A DNA stretch of 25,050 nt from a virus: positions 1 to 25,050 of IMG/VR virus record IMGVR_UViG_3300009184_000197; one strand, given 5' to 3'. This document shows positions 13,947-20,635 of this stretch, one piece after another. Position 1 is the first letter of the stretch, and each line of letters starts with the position of its first letter. The notes under the pieces were generated by a model, which had not been told where the DNA came from, made no database searches, and saw only the letters and a program-made list of their open reading frames with translations. The position numbers and the translations under genes were made by a program.

Positions 13947-15947
13947 TTAGAACCTCACTCTTAATTCATGTTCAAATTCAAACGTGTTTACGATAAATCC
14001 GGGGTCAGACGATGTCATTGTTAACCCCAAATATTTACCATACTGTTGTGCATCTGATTTGTACAAGTTGTACCCACCAGAAGAAATCCACGGGATTGTT
14101 GTGCTAAATGCGTTAGTCCAAACAACAACTTGACTTGAGTTATTTACCCAGTCAATAGATGTGTTGGTTAACGTATAAGACGGACTAGAGCCAGACTCAC
14201 TATCAACAGTAACTACAAAAGTAGCTGAATTTGATAGTGTGGCTTCTATGCCAAATTTTAATGCTTGTTTAGTACGAATAGGGTCTTTCATAGGAGAAAG
14301 AGCCGTCTTTATCGTACTAGAGACATTAGCAGTATTGTCCCCGTATAGTTTGTATAGAGCAGTGCCAGATACACCATAGAGGTTGATAAGACCGCCTATA
14401 GGAGCAGAGGTAACATACCCTAGAGAATTACCCTGTGAAGTAATAAACCATTTCTTTTCAAAAAAGACTGCCTGTACAAATCGTGAACCTGTGATAAATG
14501 GCAAGGTAGAACTGACATAGAAACTGAAGGCTGCACACAAAATATTGTTGAGCAATACCTGACCACCCGTTACAGGCTGGGTAAAGTCTATGTAAGGAAA
14601 GATGCCGTCTAGCGGGTCGCTAATCTTGCTGGTAGTTGAACCAACAAGAGCGTACATACCGTATCTATTCATAAAAAGAACAGAACGGAAATAAGGGAAA
14701 ATGCCGTATTTAAGATTAGTACCAACAGACGCACTGACGTTGGTGTTAGTAAACAAAGTAGTTCCAGCAGTAGAAACCCTTAAATCTGAAAATACGTTAA
14801 TACTGTCATCACCAAAAATATAAAGAAAGTTATTGGCAGATAACATATTTTGTATGTTGCCGTGCAATGTTTCGTCCGTCAAAGTCACACTACCTGCGGA
14901 TACAGAAACAAAGTCTGTAGGATTTGTACTAGCAGAGTAAGTAACAGTACGACCTGTAGACACCCACACACGACCAGAGAAGGTTGCTACGCTTGAAATC
15001 TGGTCTAGGTTAGGTACACCTATGGCGGTAGCGGTTGTGTTGCCTGTGGGCGTTGGAGGGGCTGCTATCGTGACTGTTGGAGCAGAGGTAAAGTTATTAC
15101 CCACGTTAGTCATAATCACAGAGGTTACTGCATTACCTGCCACAATAGCAGTAGCGGTGGCATTTGCTCCACCACCGCTAGTAATTGTTACTGCTGGCGC
15201 AGAAGAAGGGTTATATCCTGACCCGCCTTTTGTAACAGAAATGTAGAGTGCGCCCTTTTTGAATGTGAGAAGCTGGGCAATAGCAGTTGCGCCACTTCCT
15301 CCACCTCCCGCAAGAGTTACGGTAGGAGAAGCCGTGTAGCCTGTTCCACCATTAATAATAGAAATAGCAGATACCGCATTTGCTGAAATATAAGCAGTAG
15401 CAGTAGCTTGTGTACCGTTTGTTTGATTGGGTGCTGAGATAGTGACGGACGGAGCGGTTACATAGCTTGAACCTACTGCGGTAATTCCTATGCTACCAAC
15501 TGAGCCAACATTAAGTATGGTTGTTCCATCCCATGTAAACAAACCATTGTCAGGGTCACCTATAAACACCCGCTCATTTTTGTACTGAGCAACAGCCACA
15601 TTTGCAGATGAGAATGTACCAGTGACCGCCACGTTTGCTTTTGCACCGGTGTCTAGCTTGTAATACTGAGACCTGCCGTCAGCCTCAAATCCTAGCAAAT
15701 AATCGTTAAGACCAATATTGCAAGATGTGAGGGTTGTTACGGTGTTAGCAAAAGAGACGGCAGCATTGCTACCATCTTTAAGAGTTATTTGTGCGGGAAC
15801 AATTTTGATGTTGCCAAACCCTACCGGCATGGCGTTTTCTATCCATCCGAATTCTTCTTCATCAATAGCTGTTCTATTAGCTTTTGTGTTCAAGCCCTTA
15901 AAGTTCTTGATTACAGCATATGATTTTTTCTGTTCTGCTGCTGCCAT
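13947..15947 (-). CDS. Nozzle / tail-stem-like protein with four Gly-Gly-x-Gly-Tyr-type repeats, 666 aa
   Basis: The N-terminus FKGLNTKANRTAIDEEEFGW, then IENAMPVGFGNIKIVP, is the kind of opening seen in large podovirus tail proteins that follow the adaptor gene (P22 gp10-like hub or nozzle). The body has blade-like motifs (ERVFIGDPDNGLFTWDG; FGDDSINVFSDL; MNRYGMYALVG) that suggest a beta propeller. Inserted at 152-310 are four repeats of about 41 residues (starting near 158, 200, 241 and 282) with GGTGYTASPTVTLAGGGGSG-type sequence. Family and gene order suggest a ring closing the tail tube below the adaptor. The C-terminal part is strand-rich and ends FEFEHELRVRF. Assignment rests on gene order and general sequence character. 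Confidence 0.7.
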   Translation of the reverse strand: MAAAEQKKSYAVIKNFKGLNTKANRTAIDEEEFGWIENAMPVGFGNIKIVPAQITLKDGSNAAVSFANTVTTLTSCNIGLNDYLLGFEADGRSQYYKLDTGAKANVAVTGTFSSANVAVAQYKNERVFIGDPDNGLFTWDGTTILNVGSVGSIGITAVGSSYVTAPSVTISAPNQTNGTQATATAYISANAVSAISIINGGTGYTASPTVTLAGGGGSGATAIAQLLTFKKGALYISVTKGGSGYNPSSAPAVTITSGGGANATATAIVAGNAVTSVIMTNVGNNFTSAPTVTIAAPPTPTGNTTATAIGVPNLDQISSVATFSGRVWVSTGRTVTYSASTNPTDFVSVSAGSVTLTDETLHGNIQNMLSANNFLYIFGDDSINVFSDLRVSTAGTTLFTNTNVSASVGTNLKYGIFPYFRSVLFMNRYGMYALVGSTTSKISDPLDGIFPYIDFTQPVTGGQVLLNNILCAAFSFYVSSTLPFITGSRFVQAVFFEKKWFITSQGNSLGYVTSAPIGGLINLYGVSGTALYKLYGDNTANVSSTIKTALSPMKDPIRTKQALKFGIEATLSNSATFVVTVDSESGSSPSYTLTNTSIDWVNNSSQVVVWTNAFSTTIPWISSGGYNLYKSDAQQYGKYLGLTMTSSDPGFIVNTFEFEHELRVRF
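15018..15494 (-). repeat. Four tandem ~41-residue adhesin-like repeats within the nozzle gene
   Basis: The encoded units begin near VGSSYVTAPSVTIS, GGTGYTASPTVTLAG, GGSGYNPSSAPAVTITSG and VGNNFTSAPTVTIAAP, spaced 42, 41 and 41 residues apart. Each has a G-x-G-Y (or degenerate) turn, a P-x-V-T-[IL] strand and an Ala/Thr-rich strand (ATATA, ATAIA, ATATA, TATA). The third carries an extra residue in its S-S-A-P turn. They interrupt the propeller-like body. Confidence 0.75.
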
Positions 15948-15949
15948 GA

Positions 15950-16795
15950 TTAGAACGGATTAGAGTAAGGGTCAGGGATACGTCTTGTAAACACAGAGTT
16001 CTGTACAGAGTTAACCTGTTTCATGTACTCTTGTTTATATATTTCAGCCTCTCCGTAGCTTTGTTCTTTGTACTTGGCTTTATAAGCCGCATAAAACGCT
16101 ACAGGCGTGGTGTAGGGGTCATTGATAGGGTCAGTTGCATTAGGTAAGCTAAGACTTAATGCAGTGGGTAAAACAACCGTATCTAGGTCTATGACATAAG
16201 ACTGGTCAGGCACTGGTGCTATGTATATCTGAGATTGACCGTAAATGCTAAAGCAAATAGGTCTTCCTACATAGTTTTGCCAATATCTGAGCTGGGCGTT
16301 AAAGTTTGTAAATGGTAAATACCGCAGTGGAATACGGCTATTTCCCCAATACAGGTTAATGTTAATAACGTCTAGCGTTTGATTGCCAGACGGTAAAGCG
16401 GAAAAAGGAATAATCTCAGCAGGTGCAGAGTATTGCAGGGTAGCAGTACCATCCGTAAAAGATGTAGAAGGAGGATACGCATAGCCAGAAGCGGGGTATG
16501 GAGGAGAGGTGCTACCTAGCACCCCACCGGTAACCACTTTATAAATAAAGATGTTAGAAAAAACATAACTGTTAGTTGTAACAGTAGCTCCTTCAGCCCA
16601 AGCTGTTGCTGCCGTGCCGTCAGCAGCTAAAGGAACATAAGATGTTTGATAAACCCTATTGCAACCCGTGTCTCTAACGACCCTCTCACGAGCGTCATTA
16701 ATGTAGTCAGTTAGCTCTGTTTGCGACCAAAAAACATAGTTCGCATCGTGTAAGAGCCTCTGAACTTCCGTGAGGTAGGAGTTGAGAGTTGCCAT
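15950..16795 (-). CDS. Head-to-tail adaptor (P22 gp4-like), 281 aa
   Basis: The first 45 residues, TLNSYLTEVQRLLHDANYVF, then WSQTELTDYINDARERVVRD and TGCNRV, have the helical pattern of podovirus head-to-tail adaptor proteins, with the conserved-looking W-[ST]-x-x-E-L-x-x-Y-I-N-x-A-R segment. A strand-rich insertion follows (about 50-130), then a second helical part (YYAAYKAKYKEQSYGEAEIY-like sequence near 230-250) that ends in a flexible tail. The adaptor forms a ring under the portal and receives the nozzle protein, which is encoded next, two bases downstream. The order capsid, small genes, adaptor, nozzle is usual for such phages. Confidence 0.75.
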   Translation of the reverse strand: MATLNSYLTEVQRLLHDANYVFWSQTELTDYINDARERVVRDTGCNRVYQTSYVPLAADGTAATAWAEGATVTTNSYVFSNIFIYKVVTGGVLGSTSPPYPASGYAYPPSTSFTDGTATLQYSAPAEIIPFSALPSGNQTLDVININLYWGNSRIPLRYLPFTNFNAQLRYWQNYVGRPICFSIYGQSQIYIAPVPDQSYVIDLDTVVLPTALSLSLPNATDPINDPYTTPVAFYAAYKAKYKEQSYGEAEIYKQEYMKQVNSVQNSVFTRRIPDPYSNPF

Positions 16796-16807
16796 CTAAT
16801 GTCCATA

Positions 16808-17149
16808 TTAGGCTGCCCTAGCGATGACCTTTCCCCCAGCGTGTTTCTCAACACGCAGAGGTACTACGCCAACAGCCGAGGGTAACGAGCTGTTTTTTAC
16901 AGGTGGTGACTCCGTAATTTCGTACAGAGCCAACCTCTTTGTTGCTTGTTCAAGTTCACTATGAAAACGTATCAGACCTAGCGCAATCAGATACTTTTCT
17001 TTGTCATCGTCCATGTAACCAAATATATGTTTAGCAAGTTTGACAGATACTTCTATCGTCTTGTTGACAGGAAACACATAGTCGGCATAGCAATAGTCAA
17101 TAACTAAATCTTTGCCGCTTTTGTTGGTTACATAGACAACTTCACTCAT
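16808..17149 (-). CDS. Small protein of the head-tail region, 113 aa, unknown
   Basis: The product has a strand-rich N-terminal half (VVYVTNKSGKDLVIDYCYAD, then YVFPVNKTIEVSVKLAKHIF) and a helical middle ending in ALYEITESPPVK, with a basic tail. It lies between the decoration-like gene and the adaptor, a place where small head-completion or capsid accessory proteins are often encoded. No domain is recognised. Its start overlaps the previous stop as ATGA. A role in head completion is inference from position only. Confidence 0.65.
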   Translation of the reverse strand: MSEVVYVTNKSGKDLVIDYCYADYVFPVNKTIEVSVKLAKHIFGYMDDDKEKYLIALGLIRFHSELEQATKRLALYEITESPPVKNSSLPSAVGVVPLRVEKHAGGKVIARAA

Positions 17150-17559
17150 AGTGTTACAACGTCACCATATACCGCTATGTCAACTGAGTTGTTTGCGGCT
17201 GCGCCCGTATTAACACATAGAAACAACGAACCAGAGAAGATTGTTGTGGCGGTATTAGCCGTCAGATTCAAATCTTGATATTTGGTTGCGCCCGTAATGT
17301 TACCCAGAACAACAGCGTTAGACACTGCATTTGCAACAACACCATCACTGCTGGCAATGATAGTGACGTTAGCAAGAGCAACACTTCCGTTGGCATTGTT
17401 AACAGTAATACGTCTAACAATGTAGCTAGTACCGATAGTTGGTATTGTCGCAATAGCATTACCAGTGCTTCCCAAACCTATGGGAACAGAAGTAGAACCA
17501 ATGAGATAATTACCAAAATTATCTGGATACCGTGAGCCTACAGCGTTTGAGTTAGCCAT
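17146..17559 (-). CDS. Beta-rich decoration-like protein, 137 aa
   Basis: The protein is rich in Ala, Asn, Val, Thr and Ile, with repeated short strands (SYIVRRITVNNANGSVALAN and VTIIASSDGV) and almost no charged residues beyond a few near the N-terminus. It has a single Cys in SGSLFLCVNTGAAANN. Such compositions are usual for capsid decoration or virion surface beta-sandwich proteins, and it follows the capsid gene and another similar small gene. An AAGGAG site precedes the ATG. I cannot match it to a named family. Confidence 0.65.
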   Translation of the reverse strand: MANSNAVGSRYPDNFGNYLIGSTSVPIGLGSTGNAIATIPTIGTSYIVRRITVNNANGSVALANVTIIASSDGVVANAVSNAVVLGNITGATKYQDLNLTANTATTIFSGSLFLCVNTGAAANNSVDIAVYGDVVTL

Positions 17560-17568
17560 GCTGACTCC

Positions 17569-17892
17569 TTACGTTGTATATGAGCTGTTTGCTGACACAC
17601 CACCATTGATGGTGAGCAAGGTTACAACTCCGTTACCAGCGATTGCAGATGCTGCTTTTACATTTACACCGTCAGAAATCAACATGCCACCAGTGTTGTT
17701 GGCAAGAAGAACTGAAAAAGATGCGCCTGTGTTAGCAGTCACTACTACGTTAGCAGCGGGAAACATCAAGTATGTACCGGCAGGAATCAATGCTCCAGCA
17801 TTTGTAGCTGTAACAGTTGTATTCGAGAAGTACGCACCTGCTGCGTTGGTCGTTTGACCAGCAAGGATGATTTTGTTTAAACCTAATGCCAT
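17569..17892 (-). CDS. Beta-rich decoration-like protein, 107 aa
   Basis: This small Ala/Thr/Val/Asn-rich protein has segments such as IILAGQTTNAAGAYFSNTTV and ALIPAGTYLMFPAANVVV. It contains no Cys and only one or two charged residues. It comes directly after the major capsid gene, with an AAGGAG ribosome site before its ATG. Gene order and low-charge beta composition suggest a head decoration or stabilising protein, present in many copies. Size and style are shared with the next gene, though the two do not align well by eye. Confidence 0.65.
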   Translation of the reverse strand: MALGLNKIILAGQTTNAAGAYFSNTTVTATNAGALIPAGTYLMFPAANVVVTANTGASFSVLLANNTGGMLISDGVNVKAASAIAGNGVVTLLTINGGVSANSSYTT

Positions 17893-17904
17893 TTTTGTGA
17901 CTCC

Positions 17905-18906
17905 TTATAGTGAGAGGTAGTTGTAACCCGTCACCTTGGTCATGGCTTTAGGTTTGACGTTTACCAATTCGGCAATCATCAATACCGCACCAACATAACC
18001 AATTTGCCAGTTCGGGAGTGTGGACTCAAATCCTGTAAACACAAACGAACCTTGCTCATGGATGTAGAGCGAGAGATAGTTGGTGTTTAGGAAGTACACA
18101 GTACCTTCTGGGCAATATGGGTCAGGATAAATTGGAACACCAGCAACCATCAAAGCACGGAAAGCTGCTTGAGGACCGTTGTTGTCACCGTCAAATCCAG
18201 AACCGGGGGTGATGACGTATTGCTCTTGACCTACAAAGTCTTGAGCTAAAAGAGTCCATGTACCAAAACCGCAAATACCAAAACTAGGCATTTCTGCACC
18301 AGCTTTTACAGTACCTGAAATGTACTGAAGGATATTTTGACGAGTTGGGTTCACAGAGCCAGCAGCATACTGAGTGGATTTCCACCATGTGTATGTTGCA
18401 CGGTCAATGTTGCCGTATGTGCCTGAGTTGGCAACGGCAGCAGGAAGACCGATAAACTGTTGTGTATCTGTTGTATTGTTATACAAAGATGTTGCCATAG
18501 CGTCCATCATCACGTTGGTTGCATCGTTCATACGAGCTTCAATCAACGGGATAATTGCTGCGTCTTGCTGAACTGCGCCTTCCATACCGAGGAACGGCAC
18601 GGGAGAAATCATCAGTTTCAGGTCAAACTCAGCGTTGTAAGCACCTTGCTGGACTGAAGGTTGGGCAAAAGAGCCACTGTAATCAGACCATTGAGCATTT
18701 ACAAACTGTGCACCTTGGACGGGTACGGTTACGGAAGAAACACCACCAGAGGCTTGTTGACTGTTTGCAATCAATGCTGCCATCAGCGGTGTCGAGTTGT
18801 AAAGTTGTACGACCAACTTTGGAATGAAAGCCCTTCTCGTGACATAGGTTAGTTCGTTAAATTGCGAACTGCCTGTTGCCGGAAGGATGCCACCACCTAT
18901 TGCCAT
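17905..18906 (-). CDS. Major capsid protein, 333 aa
   Basis: The protein begins MAIGGGILPATGSSQFNELT and continues with FIPKLVVQLYNSTPLMAALI, a helix-rich N-arm, then a core with GAYNAEFDLKLMISPVPFLG, MDAMATSLYNN and a C-terminal strand region (VAGVPIYPDPYCPEGTVYFL, then YLSLYIHEQG). Length, position after a scaffold-like gene and downstream of portal and terminase, and the pattern of A-domain and P-domain-like parts suit an HK97-fold capsid subunit. It is probably the most expressed gene of the virion; its ATG has a good AAGGAG site (GGAG then CTATT). No protease gene is seen, so cleavage of the N-arm is doubtful. Identification rests on composition and order. Confidence 0.85.
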   Translation of the reverse strand: MAIGGGILPATGSSQFNELTYVTRRAFIPKLVVQLYNSTPLMAALIANSQQASGGVSSVTVPVQGAQFVNAQWSDYSGSFAQPSVQQGAYNAEFDLKLMISPVPFLGMEGAVQQDAAIIPLIEARMNDATNVMMDAMATSLYNNTTDTQQFIGLPAAVANSGTYGNIDRATYTWWKSTQYAAGSVNPTRQNILQYISGTVKAGAEMPSFGICGFGTWTLLAQDFVGQEQYVITPGSGFDGDNNGPQAAFRALMVAGVPIYPDPYCPEGTVYFLNTNYLSLYIHEQGSFVFTGFESTLPNWQIGYVGAVLMIAELVNVKPKAMTKVTGYNYLSL

Positions 18907-18970
18907 AATAGCTCCTTGTTACATTTTGCCACGAGAACATTCATTCGAATGATTCCCACCAATACCCTCT

Positions 18971-19501
18971 TCACAAGCCAATAGGTCTTACGGGTTTACG
19001 TAAGTCACTAAGTGCTCTTGCAGCTTCTTCACGAGCAGCACCCACTGGATTCTTCCAATACTTGTTCAGGTCAAATTGTTTGACGGCTGAAGGGTTGTAT
19101 CCTGAAGAAGTCGGTACGGCTGCTTGTTTCATCCACTGGTGATACTCTGCTGCTGTCTCGTGGTTTGTAATGCCACGCTCCAACATGATTTTCTCTACGT
19201 CACCAACCTCAGACTCGTTAGCAATCAATCCTTTTTTCATCAAAGACTTCCTGCGGTTTTGCAATTCTTCCATTGCATCACGCTCACGCAGTTTTGCTTC
19301 TAACGCCTGTACACGCTCTTCAGACTTATTAACAGCCCGATTTGTATAGTCTTCAATATCCAACTCAGGAATAGGCAGGTCAGGTTTGACCCGCTTAGTC
19401 ATGCGAAGAAAGTCTTTGCGTGTCTCAGGATTCTCCGCAAGAGTTTGAGCAAGTGCTGCTAACTCATCACGGGCTTCTAAGGAAATGTTTTCTAATGACA
19501 T
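18971..19501 (-). CDS. Probable scaffolding protein, 176 aa
   Basis: This charged helical protein (SLEARDELAALAQTLAENPE, then TRKDFLRMTKRVKPDLPIPE) has a likely coiled coil at about 55-90 (NKSEERVQALEAKLRERDAM) and a basic C-terminal tail (ARALSDLRKPVRPIGL). Scaffolding proteins of tailed phages are typically of this kind: helical, charged and encoded just before the capsid gene, with a basic C-terminal hook for the capsid. It lies 64 bases upstream of the capsid gene on the same strand. It would be present inside the procapsid and released during packaging. Another internal head protein is the alternative. Confidence 0.7.
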   Translation of the reverse strand: MSLENISLEARDELAALAQTLAENPETRKDFLRMTKRVKPDLPIPELDIEDYTNRAVNKSEERVQALEAKLRERDAMEELQNRRKSLMKKGLIANESEVGDVEKIMLERGITNHETAAEYHQWMKQAAVPTSSGYNPSAVKQFDLNKYWKNPVGAAREEAARALSDLRKPVRPIGL

Positions 19502-19521
19502 CGTGTTACCCTCTTAATGTT

Positions 19522-19704
19522 TTATATAACTTTTTTGCCGTCAGCAGGTTTGACAACAGCCATGCCCATTTTGCCAATTTTGGCAGGAGCACTCAATCCA
19601 CCGAGTTGTGCAAAACGGGGAGTGTTTGTGATAACGCCATGTTGTTGGTTGTTATCGGTAGGTCTACGGGGTGCGGCTGCGCCACGGGGTTTAAATAAAT
19701 CCAT
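19522..19704 (-). CDS. Small basic protein, 60 aa, unknown
   Basis: The product (MDLFKPRGAAAPRRPTDNNQ at the start; later RFAQLGGLSAPAKIGKMGMA and VVKPADGKKVI) is short, basic and Pro/Ala-rich, with no Cys or hydrophobic helix. It sits between the Pro/Met-rich gene and the scaffold gene, nine bases from the former. An AGGAAACATC sequence upstream offers a ribosome site. No family is recognised; a minor head or assembly role is a positional guess. An overlapping ORF on the same strand (19593-19805) and plus-strand ORFs look like shadows. Confidence 0.55.
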   Translation of the reverse strand: MDLFKPRGAAAPRRPTDNNQQHGVITNTPRFAQLGGLSAPAKIGKMGMAVVKPADGKKVI

Positions 19705-19713
19705 GATGTTTCC

Positions 19714-20172
19714 TTACATAGGGGGAGGTGTTGGTGCACCACCTGCGGGTGGCATACCGGGGACGGGCGCACTTGCCATTGCTCTGCCTTCAGGCGTTGC
19801 GCCACCAGCTTGAGGGAGAGCTTGCATCATCTGAAGAATTTCAGTTTGTTGCAGTTCATTTGTTTTACCTTTGCGTGGTCCAATCAATCCGCTGAGTTGT
19901 CTAATTGCTCCAAGAGCTTTTTGACCTTCAATAGATTCAGAGCCAAGCGCAGGTAAAGATTGTTCTAACAAGTCCATAGCCATGCCAATGTTAATTAGCG
20001 CAGCTTCCTTAGAACCCATCTTAGGTTCAGGTGTGGACATGGGGGAAGCCATAGGAGGTGTTTGAGCATCAGACATAGCCTCTGACGAGGGTGCTTCTGG
20101 CATAGGAGATTGTGCGCCAGCAGACCTGCTACCACGCATTAACTCCATCAACTTATCTTGCGGAACACTCAT
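19714..20172 (-). CDS. Pro/Met-rich helical protein of the capsid assembly region, 152 aa
   Basis: The start at 20172 is chosen because AGGAG lies six bases before ATG and the protein then begins MSVPQDKLMELMRGSRSAG; an ATG at 20202 would add ten residues with no such site. Residues about 20-55 are Pro, Ser, Met and Ala rich and likely disordered. A helical centre follows (KEAALINIGMAMDLLEQSLP, then ALGAIRQLSGLIGP), and the end is again Pro/Gly/Met-rich (GMPPAGGAPTPPPM). I recall similar helix-in-disorder proteins between portal and scaffold in related phages. It may be a packaging or scaffold accessory. Three hairpins lie just upstream of the gene. Confidence 0.6.
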   Translation of the reverse strand: MSVPQDKLMELMRGSRSAGAQSPMPEAPSSEAMSDAQTPPMASPMSTPEPKMGSKEAALINIGMAMDLLEQSLPALGSESIEGQKALGAIRQLSGLIGPRKGKTNELQQTEILQMMQALPQAGGATPEGRAMASAPVPGMPPAGGAPTPPPM

Positions 20173-20190
20173 AATTAACTCCTGATGCCT

Positions 20191-20292
20191 GTTTGTAACC
20201 ACTTACAAACATTTTGTCAATAGGTGGCAGTTATTTTTCATCCAACTGCCAATGATGGGTTGCTCTAGGCAATCAAGGTTTTACCCTTGATT
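20191..20292 (-). other. Cluster of three RNA hairpins between the micro-ORFs and the next head gene
   Basis: Three perfect stems lie in about 100 bases. Each arm is given on the plus strand. The first is AATCAAGG/CCTTGATT (20271-20292, six-base loop). The second is TGGCAGTT/AACTGCCA (20225-20251, twelve-base loop). The third is GTTTGTAA/TTACAAAC (20191-20210, four-base loop). None is followed by a U-run in the direction of transcription, so they are not ordinary intrinsic terminators. The first begins at the stop codon of the micro-ORF. They may be processing sites, mRNA-stabilising ends or attenuators that adjust head-protein levels. No other gene is seen between 20173 and 20290. Confidence 0.6.
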
Positions 20293-20332
20293 ACTTGCGA
20301 GACTTACGTCCTTTGCGTGCTTTACGTGCCAT
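20291..20332 (-). CDS. Micro-ORF, 13-aa Lys/Arg-rich peptide (MARKARKGRKSRK)
   Basis: An ATG at 20332 with AGGAG eight bases upstream opens a 13-codon frame encoding MARKARKGRKSRK and ending in TAA. Nine of its 13 residues are Lys or Arg. A second micro-ORF 75 bases upstream encodes a peptide of the same length with G, R, K and R at the same positions 8, 9, 10 and 12. The clear ribosome site and the matched pair argue for real translation, either as a nucleic-acid-binding peptide or as a regulatory leader peptide. No homologue is known to me, and chance cannot be ruled out for such a short frame. Confidence 0.5.
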   Translation of the reverse strand: MARKARKGRKSRK

Positions 20333-20407
20333 GTTAATGACTCCTAAAAGAGCGGTCACCTACTTCAGAGGGGAGGCAGCCACACCCTTCTTCTCCTCAC
20401 GGAAAAC

Positions 20408-20452
20408 TTATCTCCGGTGCTTGCGACCACGTTTCATTGCTTTGTACATCAT
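20408..20452 (-). CDS. Micro-ORF, 13-14-aa Lys/Arg-rich peptide (M)MYKAMKRGRKHRR
   Basis: Two adjacent ATG codons (20452 and 20449) follow AGGAG with 3- and 6-base spacing; the second spacing is better. The frame encodes MYKAMKRGRKHRR and ends in TAA. Seven of 13 residues are Lys or Arg. Aligned without gaps to the downstream micro-ORF it keeps Gly8, Arg9, Lys10 and Arg12. It begins shortly after the stop of the 55-residue gene. The strong site, tandem ATG and matched partner support a translated peptide. Its role is unknown; a DNA- or RNA-binding peptide packed in the head or a leader peptide are possibilities. Confidence 0.5.
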   Translation of the reverse strand: MMYKAMKRGRKHRR

Positions 20453-20467
20453 GTACTCCTGAGTTGG

Positions 20468-20635
20468 TTACTGGCGAGCATAATCTCTTTGACTACGCCC
20501 ACCCGTGTTTTTAACTCCAGTTTGACGATATGTCAAGTTAGGAGTTGATTCATTTCTTTTTAATGAACCTGTGTCTACTCTTGGTTGGTCAGCTTTTGGC
20601 TGAGTCATACTTCTAGTACCCGGTGCTGTTGCCAT
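20468..20635 (-). CDS. Small polar basic protein, 55 aa, unknown
   Basis: The ATG at 20635 overlaps the portal stop (TAATG), and the frame runs 55 codons to TAA. The protein begins MATAPGTRSMTQPKADQPRV and ends with VKNTGGRSQRDYARQ; it is Thr-, Arg-, Gln- and Pro-rich and probably disordered. It has no Cys or hydrophobic segment. Stop-start coupling with the portal and the fit of its end to the next ribosome site make it a likely real gene. Its place directly after the portal suggests a minor head or packaging component, but no family is recognised. Confidence 0.6.
   Translation of the reverse strand: MATAPGTRSMTQPKADQPRVDTGSLKRNESTPNLTYRQTGVKNTGGRSQRDYARQ

Noticed and set aside
15022-15246. 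Plus-strand open frames opposite the repeat region and other large genes
   Set aside because: They are mirror shadows of Ala/Val/Thr-rich minus-strand genes, with no ribosome sites and no recognisable protein character.
18941-18952. Perfect 12-base palindrome TCATTCGAATGA between scaffold and capsid genes
   Set aside because: It is short, has no loop for a stable hairpin, is not repeated elsewhere by eye and cannot be linked to a promoter. It is noted only as a possible operator.
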